A stretch of 64,000 nt of DNA from Actinomadura harenae (GTDB lineage: Bacteria; Actinomycetota; Actinomycetes; Streptosporangiales; Streptosporangiaceae). Numbering within the stretch: position 1 is the first letter of the stretch; each line of letters begins with the position of its first letter. The DNA lies in NCBI RefSeq assembly GCF_003696215.1, contig NZ_RFFG01000005.1, positions 1 to 64,000 of the forward strand, read 5' to 3'. Positions 54,868 to 63,855 of this stretch are shown in pieces. The translations under genes were made by a program, and so were the position numbers. Under the pieces are notes generated by a model. The model searched no databases and was not told the DNA's origin. It saw only the letters and a program-made list of their open reading frames with translations.

Positions 54868-56289
54868 TCAGTAGACCCGGCCGTCCACGGCGTTGCTGTC
54901 CACATAGAGGGTCACGCCGCCGTGCCGCTCCTTGTGGTCGCCTCTGTACTGCTTGATCCGGCGATGCGGGTGCCACCAGGAGTTGGGCAGATAACGGCTT
55001 CCATAGACGCGGGCTTTACCGTCCCAGTGGGCGAACCAGATCGACGGGGGCTTCACGATGCCCTTGGCTCTGCCTAGATCACGGATCCCGGATTTCGCGC
55101 TGCTGTAGACGCCTGCCGAGTAGGCGCGATGGCTCAGGGAGGTCGTCCACGACTGGAGGAACCGCAGGACGGCGGAACGGCACCACGCCTTATGGTCGTA
55201 CGCCTCCATGTCGTAGTAGATCGGCATGCTCTTGGGGATGCCGAGCGCGCGCGCACGAGCCACGGCGTCCACAGCCGCCGAACGGCCCTCCTGCGCGGAC
55301 TTCTTGGTGCTGAAGCGGGCCATGTGCCCGGTACAGGGCGCCTGCGGCCCCACATAGGTGGGGATCAAGCGGTATCCCATCTTCCGGACGGCCCTGACCC
55401 ATCGCGCGTTCAGGTGCGGCTGCGCGCATCCGCGCGCGACTCCGCCGATGTACACGTTGGTCACCGAGTACGCCCCGCGCCAGGCCTTCATCGCCCTGAG
55501 GGACGGCGCGGCGCAGGCGTCGAAGCCGCGCCCGGTCACCCAGACCCGCGGCGCCGCCCGGCGTCCCGCCGGTCTCGCCGACCGCTTCCGGGACCCGTGT
55601 CCCCGGTGTTTCCCCGCCCCTGGCCGCTTCCGGTGCCTCCTCGGCCCCGGCCGCTCGCGCACCCAGGCCGTCCGGGAGGCGGACGCGTCGCCGGTCCAGG
55701 CGGTCGTCCAGGCTGTCGTCCAGGCGGCCGTCCAGGCGGGGGTGAGGCGGGTCGCCCGCAGGACGTCGCGGAGGGCCTCCGGGTGGCCGCCGTACAGGCC
55801 GGTGATCGTGACGCCAGCCTCCGGCAGCGGGACGCGGACGACGCCGTTCCGCCCGTGGGGCAGCGCGAGCGAGGCCAGCCGGTCGGCGCGCAGCGGACCC
55901 CGCCGCTCGGCCGAGGCGGCGGGACGGCTCCGGGGCCGGATGATCACGGCCTCGGCTCCGCCGATCACCCGCGCCGGGCACGACGTCTGCTCCCCCGGCG
56001 TCCCGAGGTAGATCGCGCGGCGGTCCAGCCTGACGCAGGTCCCCGGCTCGGCGTCCAGCCGGTGCACCTCCCACCCGCTCGGCACCGGCACGATCACGCC
56101 CCGGTACGCCACCACGCCCCGGTACGCCCCGCGCCTTGCGCCCCAGGCCGGCCCCGGGACCGGCGCGGTGGCGGGCGGCGTGGCGCGCGGGACGACGGGG
56201 TCGGCGGCGGCATGGCCGATGACCAGGGAGGAGACGGCGGTCAGCGCCGCGAGGCCCGGCGCGGCGATCGGCACGGCACCTGGACGCAC
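54868..56289 (-). CDS. Secreted DUF1906 (glycoside-hydrolase-like) protein
   Basis: About 473 aa. A signal-like segment (PGLAALTAVSSLVIGHAAA) is followed by a Pro/Ala-rich region, an Ala-Trp-Thr-Thr tandem repeat and a basic linker. The C-terminal 220 residues are a DUF1906/Rv2525c-like TIM-barrel: GFDACAAPSLRAMKAWRG, YSVTNVYIGGVARGC, LIPTYVGPQAP, IPKSMPIYYDMEAYD and SAGVYSS. Such proteins are Tat- or Sec-exported and linked to cell-wall glycans. GTG 56289 is chosen for its GGGGAGGGGA site 5 nt upstream. Confidence 0.85.
   Translation of the reverse strand: MRPGAVPIAAPGLAALTAVSSLVIGHAAADPVVPRATPPATAPVPGPAWGARRGAYRGVVAYRGVIVPVPSGWEVHRLDAEPGTCVRLDRRAIYLGTPGEQTSCPARVIGGAEAVIIRPRSRPAASAERRGPLRADRLASLALPHGRNGVVRVPLPEAGVTITGLYGGHPEALRDVLRATRLTPAWTAAWTTAWTTAWTGDASASRTAWVRERPGPRRHRKRPGAGKHRGHGSRKRSARPAGRRAAPRVWVTGRGFDACAAPSLRAMKAWRGAYSVTNVYIGGVARGCAQPHLNARWVRAVRKMGYRLIPTYVGPQAPCTGHMARFSTKKSAQEGRSAAVDAVARARALGIPKSMPIYYDMEAYDHKAWCRSAVLRFLQSWTTSLSHRAYSAGVYSSAKSGIRDLGRAKGIVKPPSIWFAHWDGKARVYGSRYLPNSWWHPHRRIKQYRGDHKERHGGVTLYVDSNAVDGRVY
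55693..55740. repeat. 12-bp in-frame tandem repeat in the DUF1906 gene
   Basis: Four 12-bp units (CGTCCAGGCGGT type) encode four consecutive Ala-Trp-Thr-x steps (AWTAAWTTAWTTAWTG). Confidence 0.85.
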
Positions 56290-56425
56290 GTCGGTCCCCT
56301 CCCCGTGAGCGCCCGCGGGCCGCGAGCGGCGCGAACCCTCATGATCACGTCCGGGGGCGGACCGGCCACGGGGCACGCCGGGGGTTTCCCCGATCTTGGC
56401 CGCGGCGGGCTGGGAGGATGGCCCG

Positions 56426-56704
56426 ATGATCGCGATCACCCGGTTCCGGGTCTCCTCCGAGCGCGCCGAGACCTTCGCCGCCGAGATGGCGGCCGTCCTG
56501 TCCGACCTGGCCGCCGGGCCGGGGCACCGCGCGGGACGGCTCGCCCGCACCGTGGACGACCCGGAGCTCTGGGCGCTGATCACCGAGTGGGACGGCGCGG
56601 GCTTCTACCGCCGCGCCCTGGGCGCCCCCGGCATCCGGATGCGCCTGATCCCCCTCGCCGCGATGGCGATCGACGAGCCCGGCGCCTACGAGGAGGTCCT
56701 CTGA
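56426..56704 (+). CDS. Antibiotic biosynthesis monooxygenase (ABM) domain protein
   Basis: 92 aa, ferredoxin-like dimeric alpha/beta barrel. MIAITRFRVSSERAETFAAEMAAVL opens the fold, then GHRAGRLARTVDDPELWALITEWDG, the usual second half. These cofactor-free or heme-degrading enzymes vary widely, so the reaction is open. ATG 56426 has GGGAGG 8 nt upstream. Followed after 141 nt by the zinc operon but separated by its promoter. Confidence 0.83.
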   Translation: MIAITRFRVSSERAETFAAEMAAVLSDLAAGPGHRAGRLARTVDDPELWALITEWDGAGFYRRALGAPGIRMRLIPLAAMAIDEPGAYEEVL

Positions 56705-56810
56705 GCGGCCCCCTGAGCAGGCTCTGAGCAGGCTCTGAGCGGACCCTGAACGCGGGGCCGGACCGGGCACCGGCGTGCCTGTTGCGTCCGCCACATCCGT
56801 GATGACGGTT

Positions 56811-56839
56811 TTGACAACCGTTTTCATTTTGTCCAGACT
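56811..56839 (+). promoter_or_regulatory. Promoter and Zur box of the zinc-uptake operon
   Basis: TGACAACCGTTTTCA (56812-56826) is a near-palindromic actinobacterial Zur box. It overlaps a consensus -35 TTGACA (56811-56816); a -10-like CAGACT (56834-56839) follows at 17 bp. The znuA GTG is only 6 nt past the -10, suggesting a leaderless message. Confidence 0.85.
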
Positions 56840-56845
56840 TGGGGC

Positions 56846-57784
56846 GTGCTCACGATCCGTTCCTCCCGGCGCGCCCCGCGTCGCGCGCTCCCCCTCGCCG
56901 CCGTCGTCCTCGCCGGCGCCCTCGGCCTGTCCGCCTGCGGTTCGGGGGACGGCGGGAGCGGCGGGCGCACCAAGGTCGTCGCCGGCTTCTACCCGATGGC
57001 GTGGCTCGCCGAGAAGATCGGCGGCGACACCGTCAAGATCGAGACGCTGACCAAGCCCGGCGCCGAGCCGCACGACCTCGAACTCACCCCGCGGCAGATC
57101 GCCGACGTGCAGAGCTCCGACCTCACCCTGTACATCAAGGGCGTCCAGCCCGCCGTGGACGACGCGGTGGCCAAGCGCGCCAAGCACAAGTCGTTCGACG
57201 CCGTGACCGCCGTCACAACCCTCCCCGCCCACGACCTGGGCGAGGAGGAGGGCCACGGCCACGCCGACTACGACCCGCACGTCTGGGTCGACCCCGGGCG
57301 CATGGCCGCCATCGCCCAGGCCGTCGGCGACCGCCTCGCCACCGCCGACCCCGCGCACGCGGCCGACTACCGGCCCCGCACGGACGCGCTGGTCAAGCAG
57401 ATCAAGGACCTGGACACCGCGTTCCAGAACGGCCTGAAGACCTGCAAGCGCCGGACGATCGTCACCTCGCACGCCGCGTTCGGCTACCTGGCCGACCACT
57501 ACGGCCTCACCCAGGTCCCGATCGCGGGCGTCGACCCGGGCTCCGAGCCGTCCCCGAAGCGGCTGGCGCAGCTCACCGACGAGATCCGGAAGACCGGGGC
57601 GACCACCGTCTTCACCGAGACGCTCGTCAGCCCGAAGGTCGCCGACGCGCTGGCCCGGGAGGCGGGCGTGCGGACGGCCGTCCTCGACCCGGTCGAGGGC
57701 GTGAAGCCCGGCTCGTCCGACGACTACCTGTCGGTGCTGCACCGCGACCTCGACACCCTCCGTCCCGCCCTGGAGTGCTCGTGA
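56846..57784 (+). CDS. znuA: Zinc ABC transporter substrate-binding lipoprotein
   Basis: 312 aa, cluster A-I (ZnuA/AdcA) receptor. Lipobox LGLSAC at about residue 31, then KVVAGFYPMAWLAEKIGGD, first ligand His in GAEPHDLELTPRQI, His-rich segment EEEGHGHADYDPHVWVDPG with two more His, and HAAFGYLADHYGL and FTETLVSPK with the last ligands. GTG 56846 lies just after a Zur-controlled promoter. Its stop overlaps the ATPase start as GTGA. Confidence 0.95.
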   Translation: MLTIRSSRRAPRRALPLAAVVLAGALGLSACGSGDGGSGGRTKVVAGFYPMAWLAEKIGGDTVKIETLTKPGAEPHDLELTPRQIADVQSSDLTLYIKGVQPAVDDAVAKRAKHKSFDAVTAVTTLPAHDLGEEEGHGHADYDPHVWVDPGRMAAIAQAVGDRLATADPAHAADYRPRTDALVKQIKDLDTAFQNGLKTCKRRTIVTSHAAFGYLADHYGLTQVPIAGVDPGSEPSPKRLAQLTDEIRKTGATTVFTETLVSPKVADALAREAGVRTAVLDPVEGVKPGSSDDYLSVLHRDLDTLRPALECS

Positions 57785-58500
57785 CCCCGTCCCCCTTCGC
57801 GATGACCGGCGGACGCGTCCGCCTGGACGGCCGGGAGGTGCTCGCCGGTGTCGACCTCAGCGTCGGCGCGGGCGACGTCCTGGCCCTCACCGGGCCGAAC
57901 GGCTCGGGCAAGTCGACGCTGGTCCGGGCCCTGCTCGGGCTGCTGCCGCTCAGCGGCGGGCGCACCGAGATCTACGGACGGATCCCGTCCCGCTTCCGCG
58001 ACTGGGGCCGGATCGGGTACGTCCCGCAGCGGCTCCCGATGGGCGGGGGCGTCCCGGCGACCGTCCGCGAGGTGGTCGCGTCCGGGCGCACCGCCCGCCA
58101 GTCCCGCTGGCGGCCCGCGTCGGCGGCCGACCGGGCCGCCGTCGACCACGCGATCGAGGCCGTCGGCCTCACCGGGCGCGCCCGCGACTCCGCGCACCTG
58201 CTCTCCGGCGGCCAGCAGCAGCGGGTGCTCATCGCCCGCGCGCTGGCGGGCGAGCCCGACGCGATCGTCATGGACGAGCCGAACGCCGGGGTGGACGCCG
58301 GGAACCAGGAGGCCCTGGCCCGGACCCTCGGGACGCTGACCGGCGAGGGCCGCACGGTGCTGCTCGTCCTGCACGAGCTCGGCCCGCTGGAGCCGCTGAT
58401 CACCCGGACCGTCCGGCTGGAGGGCGGCCGGATCGCCGCCGAGACCCGCCTGCGCACCGCGCCGCGGGCCGCCGAACAGACCGCGGGGAGCCCGGCGTGA
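57781..58500 (+). CDS. znuC: Zinc ABC transporter ATP-binding protein
   Basis: 239 aa, single ABC domain. Walker A TGPNGSGKSTLVRALLGL at about residue 37, Q-loop GYVPQRLP, signature LLSGGQQQRVLIARALAGEP, Walker B AIVMDEPNAGVD and switch His in LLVLHELGPL. The GTG at 57781 overlaps the znuA stop and its own stop overlaps the permease start as GTGA, so znuACB is translationally coupled. Confidence 0.95.
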   Translation: MTPSPFAMTGGRVRLDGREVLAGVDLSVGAGDVLALTGPNGSGKSTLVRALLGLLPLSGGRTEIYGRIPSRFRDWGRIGYVPQRLPMGGGVPATVREVVASGRTARQSRWRPASAADRAAVDHAIEAVGLTGRARDSAHLLSGGQQQRVLIARALAGEPDAIVMDEPNAGVDAGNQEALARTLGTLTGEGRTVLLVLHELGPLEPLITRTVRLEGGRIAAETRLRTAPRAAEQTAGSPA

Positions 58501-59441
58501 GCGACGTCCTGTCCTACGACTTCATGCGGATCGCGCTGGCGATGGCGGTCCTCATCGGGCTGACGGCGCCCGCGATCGGCACCTTCATCGTCCAGCGGAA
58601 GCTGTCGCTGCTCGGCGACGGCATCGGGCACATCGCGCTGACCGGCATCGGGCTCGGGCTGCTCACGGGCACGTCCCCGATCCTGGGCGCGCTCGTGGTG
58701 ACCGTGCTGGGCGCGCTCGCGATCGAGCTGCTGCGCGCGCGCAGCCGCAGCGGCGGGGACGTCGCGCTCGCGCTGCTGTTCTACGGCGGGCTCGCGGGCG
58801 GCGCGCTGCTCACCCAGGCGCAGAGCGGCGGCAGCAGCCTCCAGTCCTACCTGTTCGGCTCGATCAGCAGCGTGACCATGGGCGACCTGTACGTGGTCGC
58901 CGGGCTCGCGGTCGCTGTGCTCGCCATCGTGGTCGTGTTCGGCCGCGACCTGTTCCTTCTCTGCCAGGACGAGGAGCTCGCCCGCGCGGCCGGGCTGCGG
59001 GTCCGGTTCCTGTCGGTGCTGATCGCGGTGACCGCCGCGGTGACCGTGGTGATCGCGATGCGCGCGGTCGGCCTGCTGCTGGTCGGAGCCCTGATGATCA
59101 TCCCCGTGGCGGCCGCGCAGCAGCTGGCCCGGGGCTTCCGGGCGACGATGCTGACGGCCATGGTGATCGGTGTACTGTCGGCGGTGTCGGGGCTGTTGAG
59201 CTCGTTCCAGTACGATCTTCAGCCGGGCCCGTCGATCGTGCTGCTCGCCCTCGCGGTGTTCCTCGCCGCGGTCGTCGCCGGCGCGGCGCTGCGACGGCGC
59301 AGGGCGGTCGTGACCCGGCCGGGGCCCGGAAGGGCGGCGGACGGAGACCCGGGCGCGGCGGTGGAGACCGCGCCGGGAACGACAGGGGGCGCGGCGGCCC
59401 GCGCCCGCGTGGAGCCCGAGGCGGAGGTGCTCGGAGGATGA
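58497..59441 (+). CDS. znuB: Zinc ABC transporter permease
   Basis: 314 aa, ABC-3 family permease with 8-9 helices: MAVLIGLTAPAIGTFIVQRKLSLLGDGIGH is the typical opening, followed by LALLFYGGLAGGALL and AVGLLLVGALMIIPVAAAQQLA. The C-terminus is a charged cytoplasmic tail. Coupled to znuC by GTGA and to zur by an ATGA overlap at 59438-59441. Confidence 0.95.
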   Translation: MSDVLSYDFMRIALAMAVLIGLTAPAIGTFIVQRKLSLLGDGIGHIALTGIGLGLLTGTSPILGALVVTVLGALAIELLRARSRSGGDVALALLFYGGLAGGALLTQAQSGGSSLQSYLFGSISSVTMGDLYVVAGLAVAVLAIVVVFGRDLFLLCQDEELARAAGLRVRFLSVLIAVTAAVTVVIAMRAVGLLLVGALMIIPVAAAQQLARGFRATMLTAMVIGVLSAVSGLLSSFQYDLQPGPSIVLLALAVFLAAVVAGAALRRRRAVVTRPGPGRAADGDPGAAVETAPGTTGGAAARARVEPEAEVLGG

Positions 59442-59836
59442 CCAGGGGAAGCACGACGTCCCGGCAGAACGCGGTGCGCGAGGCGCTCTCGGACTGCGCG
59501 GGGTTTCGCAGCGCGCAGGACATCTACGCCGACCTGCGCGCCGACGGCTCCAAGATCGGCCTGACCACGGTCTACCGGGCGCTGCAGGCGCTGTGCGACG
59601 CCGGTCAGGTGGACGTGCTGCGCACCGACGAGGGCGAGGCCGTCTACCGCGCCTGCCGCTCCGAGGAGCACCACCACCACCTGGTCTGCCGCGACTGCGG
59701 CCGGACGGTCGAGGTGGCCGGTCCCGCCGTGGAGCGCTGGGCGGACGCCGTCGCCGACGAGCACGGCTTCAGCGACATCACGCACACCGTGGAGATCTTC
59801 GGCCGCTGCGCCGACTGCACCGCCGCCACCGAGTAG
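59438..59836 (+). CDS. zur: Fur-family zinc regulator Zur
   Basis: 132 aa. DNA-binding helix region TTSRQNAVREALSDCAGFRSAQDIYADL and IGLTTVYRALQALCDAGQVD, hinge RSEEHHHHLVCRDCGRTVEV with His and Cys ligands and a second structural Zn pair in CADC near the end. Its place in the znuACB operon and the Zur box upstream imply autoregulated zinc repression. Confidence 0.95.
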   Translation: MTRGSTTSRQNAVREALSDCAGFRSAQDIYADLRADGSKIGLTTVYRALQALCDAGQVDVLRTDEGEAVYRACRSEEHHHHLVCRDCGRTVEVAGPAVERWADAVADEHGFSDITHTVEIFGRCADCTAATE

Positions 59837-59987
59837 CCCGCCCCGTTCTCACCCCCCGCACACGTCGCCCGTCACCCGCACGCGTCGCTCGCCGTTCGCA
59901 TGCGTCGCTCCCCCGCTCCCCCGCTCGCGCGGACGCCGTGGGTGCGGGGGTTCACCGGTGCCGCATTGAGAACATCCGTGCCGGTTT

Positions 59988-60017
59988 TTGACACTTTTCG
60001 CCAGATATTCCGAATAC
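59988..60017 (+). promoter_or_regulatory. Possible promoter of the M4 protease gene
   Basis: TTGACA at 59988-59993 is followed after 17-18 bp by GAATA-like sequence (60011-60017), in an AT-richer stretch about 90 nt before the protease ATG. The -10 match is weak. Confidence 0.4.
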
Positions 60018-60105
60018 CTCTCATGTCATAAATGTCCCCATAGCCAGGGCGGGTCCGACGGTCGGGCCCTCGGGGGAGCCATGGCGCTCGCATGAGAGGG
60101 CGTTC

Positions 60106-61710
60106 ATGAGAAACTCCCCCCGCCTGATGGCCGGTGCCGCGCTGCTCGCCGCGCCGCTCGCCGCCGCCGTCCCCTCCGCCGCCTCTGCCGCTCCCACCCC
60201 CACCGCGCCCGTCCCCTCGGTCGCCGCGGCCCGCGCGCTCGGCGCCACCGAGTCCCACGCGGGCGACCTCAAGGCGTCGTCGGACCAGAGGTTCCAGGTC
60301 GTCGGCGTGACGGTCGACCGGGACGGGACGTCCCACACCCGCATGGTCCGGACGGTCGGGAACCTGCCCGTGCTCGGCGGCGACGTGGTCGTCCACCAGA
60401 GCCCGTCCGGCACGTACGAGGGGACGAGCCTGACCCTGCGGTCACGGCCGAACCCGACCGCGCCGAAGGTCTCCGCCGCGAAGGCGAAGAAGGCGGCCGC
60501 CGCGAAGCACTACACGCTGCGCGACAACGGGACGCTGGTCGTCGAGGCCCGCACGGCCGACCACCGGCCGCGCCTGGCCTGGCGCTTCCAGACCTCGGGG
60601 AAGAAGGCCGACGGCACGCCCAGCCGCGTCTACACCTCGGTGGACGCGCTGACCGGCGCGGTGCTGTTCCGCGAGGAGACGATCAAGACCGACGCGGGCG
60701 ACGGCCAGGGCCTGTACTCGGGGACGGTCCCGCTCCAGCTCACCAAGTCCGGCACGTCCTACCAGATGAAGGACCCGACGCGCGGCGGCACCTACACGGG
60801 CGACGCGCAGAACCAGGCGGACCTCTGCTTCTTCGGCTTCTGCGTGTTCCGCGCCCCGACGAACGTGTTCACGTCGACCACGACGCACTTCGGCGACGGG
60901 ACGAACACCAACCGCGCCTCGGCGGGCGTGGACGCGCAGTACGGCACGGACGAGACCTGGGACTTCTACAAGGACGTCTTCGGCCGCACCGGCATCAAGG
61001 GCGACGGCAAGGGCTCGTCCAACCGCGTCCACTACGACAACAACTACGCCAACGCGTTCTGGGACGACTCGTGCTTCTGCATGACCTACGGCGACGGTGA
61101 CGGCACGCAGCTCGCGCCGCTGACCGCCCTGGACGTCGCGGCGCACGAGATGACCCACGGCGTGACCAGCGCGACCGCGAACCTCACCTACAGCGGGGAG
61201 TCCGGCGGGCTGAACGAGGCGACGTCCGACATCATGGCGGCGGCCGTCGAGTTCTACGCGAACAACCCGTCCGAGCAGGGGAACTACCTGGTCGGCGAGC
61301 GGGTCGTCCTGCCCGGCTTCGGCAGCCCGGCGCTCCGCTTCATGGACAAGCCGAGCCGGGACGGCAAGTCGCCCGACTTCTGGTCCTCCAGCCTGGGGAA
61401 CCTGGACGTGCACTACTCGTCCGGCGTCGCCAACCACTTCTACTACCTGCTGTCCGAGGGCAGCGGCGCGAAGACGATCAACGGCGTCTCCTACAACAGC
61501 CCGACCTCCGACGGCTCCACCCTCAGCGGCATCGGCCGGGACGCGGCGACGCGCATCTGGTACCGCGCGCTGACCACGTACATGACGTCCGGCACGGACT
61601 ACAAGGCCGCGCGGGCCGCCACGCTGAACGCCGCCAAGGACCTGTACGGCTTGGGCAGCGCCCAGTACAACGCCGTCGCCGCCACCTGGACGGCCGTGAA
61701 CGTCAACTAG
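60106..61710 (+). CDS. Thermolysin-type (M4) secreted metalloprotease
   Basis: 534-aa preproenzyme. Sec signal (LMAGAALLAAPLAAAVPSAASA), an FTP/PepSY propeptide (about 30-210; HTRMVRTVGNLPVLGGDVVV), then the M4 catalytic domain: DVFGRTGIKGDGK, VAAHEMTHGVT with the HExxH zinc site, and GGLNEATSDIMAA with the third ligand Glu; the C-terminal YSSGVANHFYYLLSEG carries the catalytic His. Secreted neutral protease for extracellular protein use. GAGAGGG precedes the ATG by 5 nt. Confidence 0.95.
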   Translation: MRNSPRLMAGAALLAAPLAAAVPSAASAAPTPTAPVPSVAAARALGATESHAGDLKASSDQRFQVVGVTVDRDGTSHTRMVRTVGNLPVLGGDVVVHQSPSGTYEGTSLTLRSRPNPTAPKVSAAKAKKAAAAKHYTLRDNGTLVVEARTADHRPRLAWRFQTSGKKADGTPSRVYTSVDALTGAVLFREETIKTDAGDGQGLYSGTVPLQLTKSGTSYQMKDPTRGGTYTGDAQNQADLCFFGFCVFRAPTNVFTSTTTHFGDGTNTNRASAGVDAQYGTDETWDFYKDVFGRTGIKGDGKGSSNRVHYDNNYANAFWDDSCFCMTYGDGDGTQLAPLTALDVAAHEMTHGVTSATANLTYSGESGGLNEATSDIMAAAVEFYANNPSEQGNYLVGERVVLPGFGSPALRFMDKPSRDGKSPDFWSSSLGNLDVHYSSGVANHFYYLLSEGSGAKTINGVSYNSPTSDGSTLSGIGRDAATRIWYRALTTYMTSGTDYKAARAATLNAAKDLYGLGSAQYNAVAATWTAVNVN

Positions 61711-61753
61711 TCCGCGGATCCGCACGCCGCGATCCCCGGAACCCCGGAACCCC

Positions 61754-61790
61754 GAGACCCCGTGTCCCCTCCCTCAGGACACGGGGTCTC
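61754..61790 (+). terminator. Terminator hairpin after the M4 protease gene
   Basis: GAGACCCCGTGTCC and GGACACGGGGTCTC form a perfect 14-bp stem with a 9-nt loop, 44 nt after the stop. Confidence 0.9.
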
Positions 61791-61904
61791 ACCGTCGCGC
61801 CCGGCAGGCAGACCGATTCGGCATGGCTCCCGGCGAGCCGGGCGGGCAAAGTGGTCAACTGCGTCAAACAAGAAACAACAGGCTTCGCCCCCAAGGAGAC
61901 CCCC

Positions 61905-62519
61905 ATGCTCCTTACCCGGCCGACCCGACGCACGCCGCCCGTCCTCGTCACGGCCTGCGCGGCCGTCCTCGCCGCCGCCACCGCCTGCGGGACCTCCAGT
62001 TCCACCGCCGGCACGACCGGCTCCGACTCGTCCCCCAGGCCCGGCAGGTCCGCCTCCAGCGGTCCGGCGGCCGTCTCGACGCGCGCGCCCGGCTCCTGCC
62101 ACGCGTCCAGCCTCGACCCGGCCACCACGCACCCGGACCCGAACTGCACGCCGGGCGCGACCAACCCCGACGTCACGCAGGCCGACATCCACCAGACCGT
62201 CTGCGTCGCGGGCTACACCCAGAAGATCCGCCCGCCGGTGTCGTACACCAACGCGCTCAAGAAACAGCAGATCATCGAGTACGGCTACAAGGACACGACG
62301 ATGTCCCGCTACGAGGAGGACCACTTCATCCCGCTGTCGATCGGTGGCGATCCGACCGACCCGCGCAACCTCTGGCCCGAGCCGGGCGCGTCCCCGAACC
62401 CCAAGGACCAGGTCGAGTTCGCGCTCTACAAGGCCCTGTGCGCCGGGAGGATCACCCTCGCCGCCGCGCAGAAGGCGATCACCACCGACTGGACCACCGC
62501 CGGGAGCCTCGCCCACTGA
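61905..62519 (+). CDS. Lipoprotein with HNH-like domain
   Basis: 204 aa. Lipobox AATAC at about residue 26 predicts a surface lipoprotein; a Ser/Thr/Gly-rich stalk and Cys-containing region follow. The C-terminal half has YEEDHFIPLSIGGDPTDPRN and LWPEPGASPNPKDQVE, which resembles the DH..N..K core of HNH nucleases, in a form common in secreted actinobacterial and proteobacterial proteins of unknown role. Nuclease activity is not established. ATG 61905 is preferred for AAGGAG 6 nt upstream. Confidence 0.75.
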   Translation: MLLTRPTRRTPPVLVTACAAVLAAATACGTSSSTAGTTGSDSSPRPGRSASSGPAAVSTRAPGSCHASSLDPATTHPDPNCTPGATNPDVTQADIHQTVCVAGYTQKIRPPVSYTNALKKQQIIEYGYKDTTMSRYEEDHFIPLSIGGDPTDPRNLWPEPGASPNPKDQVEFALYKALCAGRITLAAAQKAITTDWTTAGSLAH

Positions 62520-62570
62520 TCACCCGATCCGCCGACGCGACCGGTGCGGGAGGTTGGCAGAATCGGTCCC

Positions 62571-62996
62571 ATGGCTACCACTCGCATCGCCAACGCGCAC
62601 TGGGAAGGGCCGCTCATGGGCGGCCAGGGGACGGTCTCGCTGGACTCGTCCAAGATCGGCACGTACGAGGTGACCTGGCCGTCCCGCGCCGAGGAGCCGA
62701 ACGGGCGCACCAGCCCCGAGGAGCTCATCGCGGCCGCCCACTCCACCTGCTACTCGATGGCGCTCTCGCACGGCCTCGCCGGGGCCGGGACGCCGCCGGA
62801 GAAGGTGGACACCAAGGCCGAGGTCACCTTCCAGCCCGGTGAGGGCATCACCGGGATCCACCTGACCGTCCGGGCGAGCGTGCCCGGCCTGTCCGCCGCC
62901 GACTTCGACAAGGCCGCGCAGGACGCCAAGGCCAACTGCCCGGTCAGCAAGGCGCTCGCCGGGACGAAGATCACGCTCGACGCGGCGCTCGCCTGA
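62571..62996 (+). CDS. OsmC-family peroxiredoxin
   Basis: 141 aa. The OsmC pair of cysteines is present: C60 in ELIAAAHSTCYSMALS and C123 in DAKANCPVSKAL, the peroxidatic and resolving residues that reduce organic hydroperoxides. ATG 62571 gives the normal N-terminus (MATTRIANAHWEGPLMGGQG). Its final 26 nt overlap the stop end of the convergent dioxygenase gene. Confidence 0.92.
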   Translation: MATTRIANAHWEGPLMGGQGTVSLDSSKIGTYEVTWPSRAEEPNGRTSPEELIAAAHSTCYSMALSHGLAGAGTPPEKVDTKAEVTFQPGEGITGIHLTVRASVPGLSAADFDKAAQDAKANCPVSKALAGTKITLDAALA

Positions 62997-63819
62997 CCCC
63001 TCGGGGTCCCGCCTTCGGCGCACGCTCCCGTTCCGTCCTCGGGTGGAACGGGAGCGGAGCGCTCCCGCCGCAGGTCACGAGCCTGAACCTGCGCTCCCCC
63101 GCCACCCGGTCGCCGACGTCGCGGACGTCCCGGTGCTGGGTCGCGCGGTTGTCCCAGACCACCACGTCGCCCGGCCGCCACCGCCAGCGGACGGTGTTCT
63201 CCAGCGCCGTCACCTGCCCCTGGAACAGCCGGATCAGCGCGCCCGCGTCCGCCGCGCCGCTGAGGCCGGCGACGCCCCGCGCGTGGGCGCCCAGCAGCAG
63301 CACCCGCTCCCCCGTCTCCGGATGGACGGTCACCAGCGGATGCTCCAGCACGCCGTCCGGGCCCGCGTGCTCGATCCACAGCCGGTCGGCGACCTCGCGC
63401 AGTTCGAGCGGCAGGCCGTCGTAGGCGGTCGCGGTGTTGGCCCACACGGTGTCGCCGCCGAACGGCGGGACGCTCAGCGCGTGCAGCACCGACACGCCCG
63501 GCGGACGCATCGTGCCGCTCCCGTCGGTGTGCCAGGCCCCGGCGCACCCCGCGTGGGCGACGGGCGTCGAGGGCTCGCCGAACAGCGCGGCGAGGGCGGT
63601 CTGGTCGGCGGCGGCGACGTCGTCCTGGCCCCGCAGGAACAGGACCTTGTGGCGGAGGAGGGCCCAGCGCAGCAGGCGCGCCGTCCCGGAGTCGGGACCG
63701 CCCGCGAGCCGGACGCCCGTGACCGCCGCGCCGATCCGTCCCGCGAGGGGCTCCACGCAGGTCAGAGGCCCCTCAGGCGCGGAGGGCGCGGGCGGAGGAT
63801 CGAGCAGACGGTACGCCAT
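62971..63819 (-). CDS. TauD/TfdA-family Fe(II)/2-oxoglutarate dioxygenase
   Basis: 282 aa. Iron ligands H-x-D in AGAWHTDGSG and the distal His in NRATQHRDVRDVG, followed by the 2-oxoglutarate-binding Arg in GERRFRLVTCGG, complete the facial triad. RHKVLFLRGQDDVAAADQTAL and GGDTVWANTATAYDGL are typical of TauD enzymes. Substrate could be taurine, an alkyl sulfate or an amino acid; no transporter is adjacent. ATG 63819 is 7 nt beyond a -10, so probably leaderless. Confidence 0.9.
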   Translation of the reverse strand: MAYRLLDPPPAPSAPEGPLTCVEPLAGRIGAAVTGVRLAGGPDSGTARLLRWALLRHKVLFLRGQDDVAAADQTALAALFGEPSTPVAHAGCAGAWHTDGSGTMRPPGVSVLHALSVPPFGGDTVWANTATAYDGLPLELREVADRLWIEHAGPDGVLEHPLVTVHPETGERVLLLGAHARGVAGLSGAADAGALIRLFQGQVTALENTVRWRWRPGDVVVWDNRATQHRDVRDVGDRVAGERRFRLVTCGGSAPLPFHPRTERERAPKAGPRGVRRAPRRA

Positions 63820-63826
63820 GCGGACG

Positions 63827-63855
63827 AAGGTAGGCGGCCCGCGCGCAAATGTCAA
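63827..63855 (-). promoter_or_regulatory. Promoter of the TauD-like gene
   Basis: Consensus TTGACA (63850-63855) and TACCTT (63827-63832) with 17-bp spacing on the minus strand, 7 nt before the ATG. The word AGGTAGGGAA upstream (63863-63872) also occurs near the Dpp-type operon promoter. Confidence 0.75.
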
